Of a stretch of 64,000 nucleotides of DNA, positions 33,546 to 42,940 are shown in pieces. The stretch is from an uncultured Armatimonadota bacterium (GTDB taxonomy: Bacteria; Armatimonadota; Fimbriimonadia; Fimbriimonadales; Fimbriimonadaceae). The stretch is taken from positions 1-64,000 of the forward strand of contig CAIVDU010000010.1 of NCBI GenBank assembly GCA_903904815.1, written 5' to 3'. Position numbers and translations under genes: made by a program. The stretch's first letter is position 1; the number at the start of each line of letters is the position of its first letter. The notes beneath the pieces were generated by a model that saw only the letters and a program-made list of their open reading frames with translations, was not told the origin of the DNA and searched no databases.

Positions 33546-34169
33546 ATGACAGTATCTTGTGCGTGTTTTGCAGTCGCTCAACTTATGCAAACCGAGGGTC
33601 CCAACTCGATACGCAGGAGCGTCGTTACGGCCTCTTCGGTCGAGATTCCCGTCCAATATCGGCGACCCTCGACGTTGCTAAATGTCTTTGAAACCGATGT
33701 GCGCCGAATTGTAAAACCGGGTACGGCAATTTCAGCGGAGGATGCTCGAGGGACGTTGCGGGTGACGGGAACGCCCCAAGACGTCGCGCAGGTTCGAAAA
33801 CTGGTGGAACTCATGGATCTGCCAAGGCAACGAGCCGAGATCGCCATCGACATCCAGGCGCCGGTCGACAAGATGCACTACTCCTACGACGTTCAGTTGT
33901 ACGGGGGGCAGGCTTGGAAAACCGAGGACAGTGAGTTGGGCCTTAAGATCGCCGTGCTTCCGGGAGTCCAACTAGGAAAGACGGTTACCCTAACCGTAAT
34001 CACCGAGTTCAAAAACCGCCAAAGCCAGTCGGTTTTTCGTCTTGCACCGGGTCAGAAGGCGTTTCAGACGTTTGGTTCGATCACGCTGACCGATCCAAAG
34101 GCGGGATCAGCTCACATCGAGTCTTCGCCGACAGTGACATTTCGATTCCTAGGGCTGCACGGAGAGTAG
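33546..34169 (+). CDS. protein with a secretin N-domain-like segment
   Basis: 207 residues. A short hydrophobic start (about 1-13) suggests secretion. Residues about 25-95 resemble secretin short domains (STN/NolW type): VPVQYRRPSTLLNVFE-like strand, TLRVTGTPQDVAQVRKLVE and LMDLPRQRAEIAIDI, as in PilQ/GspD N-domains. The remainder is a beta-rich domain of unknown type. There is no secretin channel domain, so it cannot be a secretin itself. It may be a periplasmic accessory of a type II/IV system using the pseudopilins; this is inference. Confidence 0.7.
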   Translation: MTVSCACFAVAQLMQTEGPNSIRRSVVTASSVEIPVQYRRPSTLLNVFETDVRRIVKPGTAISAEDARGTLRVTGTPQDVAQVRKLVELMDLPRQRAEIAIDIQAPVDKMHYSYDVQLYGGQAWKTEDSELGLKIAVLPGVQLGKTVTLTVITEFKNRQSQSVFRLAPGQKAFQTFGSITLTDPKAGSAHIESSPTVTFRFLGLHGE

Positions 34170-34448
34170 GGGTAGAAAGCGTTTGGTGTCTTGCCCTGGG
34201 GCTTGGCCGTTGGGGTGCATGAAACCCCAAGGAGATACGAGATCCGTAGGCGGAGAATGAATCGTGTCTCCGCAGTCCAGTATCGAACTTTCGGTCAATT
34301 TATTCTTAGAGATCGCTTGGAGTCGGCTCCGTGTCGATTTAAAGAATCCTGCACTCCTTGAGGCTTGCGTCGGACTGCGCAGACTAACCGCTTCGGTAGA
34401 AAATGGCCGCAACCCACTGCCGGGGGTTGATGCGTGGTGGTGACCCTT

Positions 34449-34517
34449 CCCACAGTAGGACCGCACGGAACGGTCCAAACTGTGGGCTTCAGTCCGCAAC
34501 CGCTCCGCGGTTGGGAC
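34449..34517. other. two strong hairpins in a 381-bp gene-free stretch
   Basis: CCCACAGT-GGACCG ... CGGTCC-ACTGTGGG (34449-34486) is a bulged 14-bp hairpin, and GTCC-CAACCGC-TCC-GCGGTTG-GGAC (34492-34517) is a second one. They follow the superoxide dismutase gene on the minus strand. No T-run is seen, so they may be structured 3' ends or REP-like elements. The stretch 34170-34550 shows no credible gene. Confidence 0.5.
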
Positions 34518-34550
34518 GGACGATTACTCGCCTACAAACTCCGAACTCTC

Positions 34551-35165
34551 TTACTTGGCCTTGGCGACGCGGGCGTTGACCGCGTCCCAATCGATCGACT
34601 TCAGATAGGCGTCGATGTATTTCGCCCGCGCGGTCTGGAAGTCCAGGTAGTAGGCGTGCTCATAGACGTCGAGGGCAAGCACCAGTTCCGTTCCCCACTG
34701 AGGATACGTGTCTTGGCTGTCGCCTGCGTAGTTGAAGATTCTCTGCTCTTCACGATCGTAGCCAACGTAAACCCAACCTCGGCTTGAGATGCCGGTGATT
34801 TTAAGGTCAGCCGCCCACTTTTCGTAAGAGCCGTAAGCTTCGTCGATCAGCGTGGCGATGTCGCCAGTTGCCGGGCCGCCTGTGCCTCCGATTGTGTCGA
34901 AGTAGACGTTGTGGTTCTTGTAACCGCCAAGGGCGAACGCATAGTTCACTTTGAGCGATCGAGTTTGGCTGAAGATCTGATTGCCCTTTGCGGGGTCGGT
35001 GTCGAGTTCTTCGAGAGCCTTTCGAATGTTATTCGTTTGGTTCGCGTATCCCTGCCAGAGAGTAAGGTGGGCCTTGTGCGTGGCCTCACTGATGCCGTTC
35101 GGCGCGGTGTTTAAAGCTTTCTTGATGTCTTCTTCGGTCGGTACGTAAACAAGTTTGGTTCCCAT
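34551..35165 (-). CDS. Fe/Mn superoxide dismutase
   Basis: 204 residues, no signal peptide. Metal ligands are found: THKAHLTLWQGY (first His), GGYKNHNVYFDT (second His), and DVYEHAYYLDF with the Asp and third His. GGTGG and WVYVGYD are family positions. The N-terminus is longer or different from the usual HHDKHH helix, so the first ligand region is divergent. It removes superoxide in the cytoplasm. GGAGG lies 11 nt before ATG, one of the few clear Shine-Dalgarno sequences here. Confidence 0.9.
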   Translation of the reverse strand: MGTKLVYVPTEEDIKKALNTAPNGISEATHKAHLTLWQGYANQTNNIRKALEELDTDPAKGNQIFSQTRSLKVNYAFALGGYKNHNVYFDTIGGTGGPATGDIATLIDEAYGSYEKWAADLKITGISSRGWVYVGYDREEQRIFNYAGDSQDTYPQWGTELVLALDVYEHAYYLDFQTARAKYIDAYLKSIDWDAVNARVAKAK

Positions 35166-35239
35166 GTGTTTGTTTGCCTCCGTAAACTTGCGGTCAATCG
35201 ATGCTACCCCTTAGGCCCTAGGCTTGCGTTCGGCATGGG

Positions 35240-35245
35240 TAGTCT
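35240..35245 (+). promoter_or_regulatory. -10 box, probable leaderless start of DinB gene
   Basis: TAGTCT lies exactly 7 nt before ATG 35253, with no Shine-Dalgarno between. This supports the chosen start. Confidence 0.45.
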
Positions 35246-35252
35246 CTGCGCC

Positions 35253-35723
35253 ATGAATCCTTATCTTGTGAAGAGTCTTGAGTTCGGTCCGGCCGTGTTG
35301 GAAAGGATTGTCAAGGTAATCCCCGCAACTCGTTACGACGAGCAAACTTCGCCAGATCGGTTTACGCTGCGAGAGGCGGTGGCACACCTTGCCGACTTTG
35401 AACCGATTTTTCGGGGTCGAATGGAGGATGCGCTACGCAATCCCGGAGTGACCGTCGAGCCGAAAGATGAAGAGCAGATGGCGATCGATCACGACTATGC
35501 GTCGCAAGATCTGATCGCAAATCTTAACCTTTTCATTGAAGAGAGAAGAAAAACGGCCGAGTTACTGCGGGGACTGTCTCCAGATGGTTTCGAGACTCCG
35601 CTAAACCATCCCCACCTGGGACCTCTGGTCTTAGAGGACATTGCCAATTTTCTGCTGGCGCACGATCTGTATCATTTGGAACATGCCAGCCAAATTTTAG
35701 AGGGGTTGGCGGTTAGCGCCTGA
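35253..35723 (+). CDS. DinB-family protein
   Basis: 156 residues of the four-helix DinB/YfiT fold. Metal-binding histidines are in EAVAHLADFEP and in DLYHLEHASQIL near the C-terminus. Family members include thiol transferases using bacillithiol or mycothiol and many of unknown role. Upstream in-frame starts would add a non-homologous leader, so ATG 35253 is preferred. It is followed 38 bp later by the GNAT gene, probably in the same transcript. Confidence 0.88.
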   Translation: MNPYLVKSLEFGPAVLERIVKVIPATRYDEQTSPDRFTLREAVAHLADFEPIFRGRMEDALRNPGVTVEPKDEEQMAIDHDYASQDLIANLNLFIEERRKTAELLRGLSPDGFETPLNHPHLGPLVLEDIANFLLAHDLYHLEHASQILEGLAVSA

Positions 35724-35761
35724 TATCAAGTTCAGAGCCCTTAGTCTCATTCTGTCAAACC

Positions 35762-36289
35762 ATGCTAAAAGGACCTAACATACATTTGCGCCTCGTGAAG
35801 CAGACCGACCTGGACATGATCCAGGTTTTGGACGAGGACGTTTACGCCCGAGGGCCCTACTTTCCCCTAATGATCCGAACGGGCGTTTCGCTCCGAGCCA
35901 GTTACGACAAGGACGGCATGTGGGGGCCTGAAGTCGGGACGATGTTGATGGTCGACCCCGCCGACGATCGAATTCTGGGGAGCATCGTCTATTTTCGAGG
36001 AGTGCACTACTACGATGCGGTCGAGATCGGCTACATCGTGTACCGCCCGGAGGATAGAGGAAAAGGCTACACCAGCGAAGCGGTGAAGCTGTTTGCCCGG
36101 TATTTGCTGGACTCGAAGAAGATTTCCCGCGTTCAACTCCAAGCCGAGCCGGGCAACATCGCATCGTGTCGGGTGGCGGAGAAGTGCGGCTTCAAATTCG
36201 AAGGCACCGCCCGAAGTGCGATCATGAGCCAAGGGAAAGAGTTGGACATCAGCGTTTACTCCTTGATCCGAGACGATTTGGTCGACTGA
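35762..36289 (+). CDS. GNAT-family N-acetyltransferase (RimJ/RimL-like)
   Basis: 175 residues. EDRGKGYTSEAVKLF is the acetyl-CoA pyrophosphate-binding motif A (R/Q-x-x-G-x-G/A), and NIASCRVAEKCGFKFEG is the typical RimJ/RimL motif B. It transfers acetyl groups to an amine, often an N-terminal residue of a ribosomal protein or a small molecule; the target is unknown. Confidence 0.9.
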   Translation: MLKGPNIHLRLVKQTDLDMIQVLDEDVYARGPYFPLMIRTGVSLRASYDKDGMWGPEVGTMLMVDPADDRILGSIVYFRGVHYYDAVEIGYIVYRPEDRGKGYTSEAVKLFARYLLDSKKISRVQLQAEPGNIASCRVAEKCGFKFEGTARSAIMSQGKELDISVYSLIRDDLVD

Positions 36290-36293
36290 CTTA

Positions 36294-36329
36294 CAAAAAA
36301 TGCCCTGCCGTCTCCCGAGTCAGCAGGGC
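36294..36329 (-). terminator. terminator of the enolase gene
   Basis: On the minus strand GCCCTGC and GCAGGGC pair around a 14-nt loop and are followed by ATTTTTTG. It lies 22 nt after the enolase stop. Confidence 0.85.
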
Positions 36330-36350
36330 CAGACCTCAAGGCGCCTTTCA

Positions 36351-37661
<1,311 letters not shown>

Positions 37662-37704
37662 TTACCGAGCGCGAGCGTTTCTTGCGGGGTAACTTAGACA
37701 AGTA

Positions 37705-38412
37705 ATGTCGCTCGCACTTAACCGAGAGAACTACTTCTGGCATAAAGTGCACTCGCTGACGGGTGTCATTCCGGTGGGCTATTACATGGTTCAGCATCTG
37801 GTGTTGAACAGTTTCAGCCTCGCCGGCGCCTCGTATTTCAATGCGGTCATCAATTTCTTCGAAGGAATGCCGTGGTATTTCCTCCTGGCGACAGAAATCT
37901 GTCTCATCTGGGCACCACTGCTTTTTCATGCCGTTTACGGCATTTTTATTGTCGGACGTTCAAAGGTCAACTACTTCGAAGAGAAGTACGGCTGGTCTCA
38001 AAATCGCATGTACACGTTCCAGCGTTACTCTGGCGTGTTCATCTTTTTCTTCCTCATTCTCCACGTATCGACCACGACTGGGGCGAAGTATTTGCATCAC
38101 GATGCCAACCTCATCCGGTTCAATGCGTGGCACGATAAGCTGACTGGTGACTATTACCTGTGGACGATCCTGTATGTGCTAGGCATAGCAGCTTCCTCCT
38201 ACCACCTCGCCTACGGCATCTGGAACTTCTGCATTCGATGGGGAATCACCATCAGCGATGCAGCCCAGGTCAAGGTCCAGAAGTTCTCCCTCGCGTTCTT
38301 CGTTGTGGTGACAGTGATCGGCTGGGCCGCCCTGATCGGTTTTATCGTTCATCCGAAAGATGATTCGCAGTTGGCGCTGAACCAATCGCCCACGATCGTT
38401 TCCATTCGGTAG
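37705..38412 (+). CDS. succinate dehydrogenase cytochrome b558-type subunit
   Basis: 235 residues with five membrane helices, as in the Bacillus/epsilon type SdhC. Haem-binding histidines can be placed in FWHKVHSLTG, YMVQHLVLN, LFHAVYGIF, FFLILHVSTT and SSYHLAYGIWN. It anchors the flavoprotein and iron-sulfur subunits and passes electrons to quinone. Neither SdhA nor SdhB follows; the next gene is on the opposite strand. A strong terminator closes the unit directly after the stop, so this subunit is encoded alone here. Confidence 0.9.
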   Translation: MSLALNRENYFWHKVHSLTGVIPVGYYMVQHLVLNSFSLAGASYFNAVINFFEGMPWYFLLATEICLIWAPLLFHAVYGIFIVGRSKVNYFEEKYGWSQNRMYTFQRYSGVFIFFFLILHVSTTTGAKYLHHDANLIRFNAWHDKLTGDYYLWTILYVLGIAASSYHLAYGIWNFCIRWGITISDAAQVKVQKFSLAFFVVVTVIGWAALIGFIVHPKDDSQLALNQSPTIVSIR

Positions 38413-38425
38413 GAACTCTAGAATA

Positions 38426-38463
38426 AAAACGGGGCGCGAATCACAAGATTCGTGCCCCGTTTT
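38426..38463. terminator. 17-bp bidirectional terminator
   Basis: AAAACGGGGCGCGAATC and GATTCGTGCCCCGTTTT pair over 17 bp (one G-U) with loop ACAA; T/A runs border both sides. It ends the SdhC gene on the plus strand and the small hypothetical gene on the minus strand. Confidence 0.9.
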
Positions 38464-38472
38464 AAGTTGCGT

Positions 38473-38715
38473 TTAGGCGCTCAAAAAGGTATCGACTGAA
38501 GCGGTGTCGAGCACCCGTCTATCCCAAGCGATACCAGGGCTTGCATTCCTTAATTCAACGACGTCGCCGAAGCGTCGGATAATCATTCCTTCGCGCAAAA
38601 ATGATTCTCCGGCGATTAAACGGCCGGCCTCATCTGTTCTCAAACTTAATTCTCGGTGCCCTTCGGGTAGATCCGTGGAGACGATGATTCGAGTGTCCTT
38701 TCGGTTAATTTGCAT
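38473..38715 (-). CDS. small hypothetical protein
   Basis: 80 residues from ATG 38715, or 104 from GTG 38787. The body has a beta-rich look (RIIVSTDLPEGHRELSL, GMIIRRFGDVVELRN) with no cysteines, signal or membrane segment. It is followed by the shared terminator. The start is uncertain and no family is recognised. Confidence 0.45.
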   Translation of the reverse strand: MQINRKDTRIIVSTDLPEGHRELSLRTDEAGRLIAGESFLREGMIIRRFGDVVELRNASPGIAWDRRVLDTASVDTFLSA

Positions 38716-38876
38716 GTAAGTTGCCGATTCGGCATCATCGCCGTCGCACCTCCCATGTGTATGATATCCGAAGGAACTCAAAATCACGTATTAAATTGCG
38801 AAGTTGGTCGCAATAAATTGCGGAGTCCGGTAATTCTCTGAGATCGAACAGAATCCGGCGTCCCCGCCACGGGAAA

Positions 38877-40823
38877 TCAGCTCATCACAAGGTCAATCGC
38901 GGCCAAAACCTGTTCCGCGTCCGGAAGAGCCGCATACTCGTAGATCGGGTTGTAACCAATATGAACGTCTTCGCGGGCGACGAGTTGGGGCGGAGATAGG
39001 AATAGATTCCATCGCTCTGGTTTGCTGGTCATCTCAGCAACGATCGTTTGTCCGAATCCAGAAGTTCGATTGTCTTCGTGAACAACGACCAGTCGGCCCG
39101 TTTTTTCGAGAGATGTGGTGATTGTCTCGTAGTCGCAGGGCACGAGGCTTCGAAGGTCGATAATCTCTACATCGGCTGAGGTGTGCTTCGCCGCATCCTG
39201 CGCGAGTTCCACGCAGTTGCCCCAGGTTACGAGAGTGACGTCCTTGCCGTGCTTCACGATTTTTGCTTTCCCGAAAGGAACGGGCTCGGCCGTGGTCACT
39301 TCAACCGGCTTCCGGAACACATGCTTTGGCACGAGGATAAACGTGGGATCGTCGCCTTGGATCGCCGACCAGAACAGTCCGGCCGCATCCTCCGGGTTAC
39401 TTGGTACGGCAACCCGAATGCCGGGGGTGTGCGACAGATACGATTCGTTGCTCTGGCTATGCCAGAGGGACCCGCCCGGAAGATAGGCTCCGCACGGCGC
39501 GTAGATGACGCATGGGCATGTCCAAGCGTCGTTCGAACGCCACCGAATGCTAGACATGTTCGTAGTGATCTGGTTCCAGCCCGGCGCCATGAAATCAACG
39601 AACTGAAGTTCAAAGATCGGCTTGAAACCATAGGCAGCCATACCCACCGCGACACCCATCACGGTTGCCTCTGAGAGAGGAGAGTTGAACACCTGGTTGG
39701 GAAAGTCCTTGCTAAGCCCCTTTGTGATACCAAACACCCCACCCTTTGGATCTTCGATGTCTTCCCCAAAGAAGATAGTTTTGCTGTTTTCGGCGAGAGC
39801 GGTTCGGAAAATGGAGTTGATCGCGCTCACCATCGTAGTTCGTGTGGATGGCTCGAGCGGCGGCACAGGCGCCTGGCCCAGGGGCGCGAACGAATAGTCG
39901 AGTGTGGTTTCCGCCTTGGGATCGGGCTGCTTCTCGGCGAGCAAATAGTCGGCGTCGACCAGTTTGACGACGTCTTCTTGCAGGGCATGGAAGCCAGCTT
40001 CGTCCAGTTCGCCGGATGCAATGAGTTGGTCGGCGAGGAGACGAATCGGATCTCTCTTACCCATCTCCTCGATGTCCTCCAGTGACCGATAGACTCGATG
40101 GTCATCGCTCGAGGTGTGGGACGACAGACGGTCTAGATCCGCCCAGATGATGGTCGGACCTTCACCCCGGCGAGCTTTCTCTACGGCAGTTTCAGCTACG
40201 GAGTAGACAGCGTGAGGGTCCCGGGCGTCGACTTTTACGTAAAGGTCTTCCGGGATGAGCCCAAGACGAAAGGGAAGGAATTTCTCCGTCGGAGTCGAGA
40301 TTCCAAATTTGTTGTCTTCGACCAGGAAGACGACGGGCAGTTTCTCTTGGACGGCGAATGCGATCGCTTCAAAGAACTCGCCCTGGCGGCTGGCGGCGTC
40401 TCCGACACTGGCCAGCGCGACACTGTCCTTACCGTCGAGCTTCATAGCCCAAGCGGCGCCACAGGCGGGGAGCAGGAGTCCTCCGGTGGGCGTGCATACG
40501 CTGAAGACATTCAGCTCGCGGTCGGAATAGTGGCCCGGCATTTGTCGGCCAGCCGAACTGCTGTCCTGCTTGGCGAAATAGGCCAGCGCCAGGTCGTAGT
40601 TCGACAGGCCGCGGGCCAGCATCAGGGCACGGTCGCGATAATAGGGAAAGATATAGTCGTCGGAGCGCAGGGCGTACATGAACGCACCAAGCGCCTCGTG
40701 GCCCATGCCGCTGACTTGGAACCAGCCCTTACTCTGTCGGAGCAAAATGCCTTCTCGGCGGTCCCCCTCTCGGCTGAGGAGCATCAATTTAAGATAGTCG
40801 AGTGAGCTAAAGGCCCTGGACAT
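38877..40823 (-). CDS. fused E1 alpha/beta 2-oxoacid dehydrogenase-type protein
   Basis: 648 residues. The N-terminal half (about 1-310) is an E1-alpha-like thiamine diphosphate domain, with SVGDAASRQGEFFEAI (thiamine-binding GDG-like) and VFLVEDNKFGIST. The C-terminal half (about 325-648) is the E1-beta-like transketolase pyrimidine and C-terminal domains (TIFFGEDIEDPKGGVFG; VVHEDNRTSGFG). Branched-chain 2-oxoacid or pyruvate dehydrogenases usually encode these as two proteins. The thiamine motif GDA replaces GDG. No E2 or E3 gene is adjacent. ATG 40823 is chosen over GTG 40832. Confidence 0.85.
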   Translation of the reverse strand: MSRAFSSLDYLKLMLLSREGDRREGILLRQSKGWFQVSGMGHEALGAFMYALRSDDYIFPYYRDRALMLARGLSNYDLALAYFAKQDSSSAGRQMPGHYSDRELNVFSVCTPTGGLLLPACGAAWAMKLDGKDSVALASVGDAASRQGEFFEAIAFAVQEKLPVVFLVEDNKFGISTPTEKFLPFRLGLIPEDLYVKVDARDPHAVYSVAETAVEKARRGEGPTIIWADLDRLSSHTSSDDHRVYRSLEDIEEMGKRDPIRLLADQLIASGELDEAGFHALQEDVVKLVDADYLLAEKQPDPKAETTLDYSFAPLGQAPVPPLEPSTRTTMVSAINSIFRTALAENSKTIFFGEDIEDPKGGVFGITKGLSKDFPNQVFNSPLSEATVMGVAVGMAAYGFKPIFELQFVDFMAPGWNQITTNMSSIRWRSNDAWTCPCVIYAPCGAYLPGGSLWHSQSNESYLSHTPGIRVAVPSNPEDAAGLFWSAIQGDDPTFILVPKHVFRKPVEVTTAEPVPFGKAKIVKHGKDVTLVTWGNCVELAQDAAKHTSADVEIIDLRSLVPCDYETITTSLEKTGRLVVVHEDNRTSGFGQTIVAEMTSKPERWNLFLSPPQLVAREDVHIGYNPIYEYAALPDAEQVLAAIDLVMS

Positions 40824-40851
40824 GGTTTTCACGGAGCTTTCGTCGTTGAAA

Positions 40852-40882
40852 GGCCCGAGCGATGTCGGGCCTGACTATTATA
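40852..40882 (-). promoter_or_regulatory. TATAAT promoter with hairpin at the predicted RNA 5' end
   Basis: On the minus strand TATAAT (40882-40877) is followed about 6 nt later by GGCCCGA-CATCGC-TCGGGCC (40871-40852) and TTT. The E1 mRNA would therefore start with a stable 7-bp hairpin. It may also act as a weak terminator for the upstream gene. Confidence 0.5.
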
Positions 40883-40912
40883 TCTTCGCGACGATTCTGG
40901 ACGTTGTCTGCT

Positions 40913-41461
40913 TCAGCCGTGGAGATGAAGGATTGTTCCGTCGACGGCGATCGCGAGGTTCCCGCCGGCGTGCGGTGGGTTCGGCTGCAGCTTATTCGGG
41001 TCCCCGTGAGCGCTCTTCGAGGCGTCTTGGGACTCGAAAACCAAAGGCATTTTAGGGTCTTGTAAGTCGCCCTTGTATTTCCCAGATGCCGCGTCGTTGA
41101 AAGCGAAACCGTACTTTCCGGGCTGACCAGCAAAGACCGGATCCACCAACTTTTTTGCGGACTCTGCACCGGACATGTCATCGGTTCGAATTCTCTGTTC
41201 GATGGCTTCCATCCAGTGATCGGCGACCGGAAATTGCCCTTCAGAATCGTGGTACAGCAGCAATGCCGTACGGATCGCCTTCAAATTATCGGATGTATTG
41301 CCACTGTAGGTTCGCTGAGCCTGCTGGTCGAACACCCCTGCTCGGTAGAGATCCCTGGCCGAGAGCAGGAACGTCGATCCGTAATAAACGATTACGAGAC
41401 CCACGGTGAGTAGGAGTAGCCTCTTCACCAACTTGCGCCTGGGATGGCGCGTAACTGACAT
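40913..41461 (-). CDS. membrane-anchored pseudopilin-like protein of unknown function
   Basis: 182 residues. One N-terminal membrane helix (about 13-32, LLLLTVGLVIVYYGSTFLL) is followed by an extracytoplasmic domain. SDNLKAIRTALLLYHDSEGQFP resembles the helix of pseudopilins and GGNLAIAVDGTI resembles the H-X9-DG ending, but there is no prepilin cleavage site. It could be an anchored relative of the DUF1559 group. It lies divergent from the PLP enzyme gene. Confidence 0.6.
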   Translation of the reverse strand: MSVTRHPRRKLVKRLLLLTVGLVIVYYGSTFLLSARDLYRAGVFDQQAQRTYSGNTSDNLKAIRTALLLYHDSEGQFPVADHWMEAIEQRIRTDDMSGAESAKKLVDPVFAGQPGKYGFAFNDAASGKYKGDLQDPKMPLVFESQDASKSAHGDPNKLQPNPPHAGGNLAIAVDGTILHLHG

Positions 41462-41494
41462 ACCGAGCATTTTATCCGGCAGTAGACTCTGGAA

Positions 41495-42460
41495 ATGATC
41501 CCAGAGCCCGTATCTTTGATTCTGCGCCCAACTCCGCTACACCGACTAGACCGTCTCTCCGCGGAGTTAGGAGTCGACCTATGGATCAAACGGGACGACC
41601 TTACGGGCTTTGCGATGGGTGGAAACAAGGGACGTAAGCTCGAATACCTGCTTTCCCAAGCTCTTGCGCTGGGGGCCAATACAATCGTGACCTGCGGTTC
41701 GGCCCAGTCGAACTTTGTGCGTCAGCTCGGGGCGGCTTGCGCGGTGTTTGGAATCCGGTGTGCGGCGGCGGTCATGGCCTTGCCGTTCGAAGATTATCGA
41801 CCCACTGAACATGCATTGTCAGCTTATGGAGGCAATGAAACTCTCGATCGGATTTTTGGGGTCGATCTCTACCTTTACGAAGACGGAACTTGGGAGGAAT
41901 TGTATGCAAGAGCGGACGACTTGGCGAGGACATTGGAGGCAGAAGGACGGCACGTCTACCAAATCCCGATTGGGGGTTCCTCACCTCTCGGCGCCTATGC
42001 ATTCACGCGAGCGGCAATTGAAATCCAGGCGCAACAGGACTCCTTCGACTGGATCGTGACGGCCAGTTCAAGTGGGAGTACCCAGACTGGGCTTGCATGG
42101 TCGTATCACCAAACATCGACGCGCGTACTGGGAGTCGCGTGCGACCCCGAGCCGGAGATCGTGGAAGACTTCGCCCGGCTGGGTTACGATCTCGATCACT
42201 TGCTTGGCACTCAGAAGAATCTTGGCCCGGAGCTGTTTGAAATGGACTTCCGCTTTGTCGGGCCTGGGTACGGAGTGCCGAGCGCGGAAGGTGACGGTGC
42301 GATCGAGAAGCTCGCGAAGACCGAGGGGATTCTCCTGGACCCTATTTACAGCGGAAAAGCGTTCGCCTGCCTGCTTCAGAGGGTGAAAGATCGCGCGATC
42401 GATGGGAGGGTTCTGTTCTGGCACACCGGAGGGACGCCGGCCTTGTTCGCCAGGAGTTGA
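41495..42460 (+). CDS. PLP-dependent D-cysteine desulfhydrase/ACC deaminase-like enzyme
   Basis: 321 residues, fold-type II PLP enzyme. The Schiff-base lysine is in MGGNKGRKLEYL, and CGSAQSNFVRQLGAACA is the substrate-binding loop. SSSGSTQTGLAW is the phosphate-binding Gly/Ser loop. The family degrades D-cysteine to pyruvate, H2S and ammonia or opens the ring of 1-aminocyclopropane-1-carboxylate. The sequence alone does not decide between them. Confidence 0.9.
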   Translation: MIPEPVSLILRPTPLHRLDRLSAELGVDLWIKRDDLTGFAMGGNKGRKLEYLLSQALALGANTIVTCGSAQSNFVRQLGAACAVFGIRCAAAVMALPFEDYRPTEHALSAYGGNETLDRIFGVDLYLYEDGTWEELYARADDLARTLEAEGRHVYQIPIGGSSPLGAYAFTRAAIEIQAQQDSFDWIVTASSSGSTQTGLAWSYHQTSTRVLGVACDPEPEIVEDFARLGYDLDHLLGTQKNLGPELFEMDFRFVGPGYGVPSAEGDGAIEKLAKTEGILLDPIYSGKAFACLLQRVKDRAIDGRVLFWHTGGTPALFARS

Positions 42461-42463
42461 GGC

Positions 42464-42940
42464 CTATTCCCGAAGGGCGGCTGAAAACAGTCGCTCATTA
42501 CGGGTGCCAAAGTGGGGAGTCATTGCCATTCGACCGATGCCATACAGGAAGAAAACCGCCGTGAATGCGACGAGGAAACGGTTGATGACAGGCGTGTCCG
42601 CTCGGAACCGCATCCCAATCCACCACCCATAGCCTCCGAGTATTGCCGAGGCGGTGAACAGTAGGTACAGAAATGGGCCAAGCGCATGAGCGTGAAACGC
42701 AGCCCCAAACTGGCCATGGATAAGGGCAGTCCAACTCGTGGTGAGGCCACATCCGGGGCACGGGCGATCGAAGAAGAGGACGCTAGGACAAGGCGGGAGT
42801 CCTAACTGTTGATGAGTTCCGTGCCCCGCCGAACTAGGACTAAGAAACGCCCCGATTGCGGTGACACAGGCCCAAAGGATAAACCAGGAAAGCTGTCCCA
42901 CGAGAAGTTTGCGTGGGACTCGGCAGCTAAGAGGCTCCAT
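42464..42940 (-). CDS. DUF2752 membrane protein
   Basis: 158 residues with about three membrane helices. FDRPCPGCGLTTSWTALIHG carries the family hallmark CPGCGxTT, a likely metal or redox site. The function is unknown. It overlaps the end of truB by 14 bp and is probably the last gene of that operon. Confidence 0.85.
   Translation of the reverse strand: MEPLSCRVPRKLLVGQLSWFILWACVTAIGAFLSPSSAGHGTHQQLGLPPCPSVLFFDRPCPGCGLTTSWTALIHGQFGAAFHAHALGPFLYLLFTASAILGGYGWWIGMRFRADTPVINRFLVAFTAVFFLYGIGRMAMTPHFGTRNERLFSAALRE

Noticed and set aside
34149-34499. 116-codon minus-strand frame after superoxide dismutase
   Set aside because: It runs through two hairpins, lacks a ribosome site and shows no known domain.
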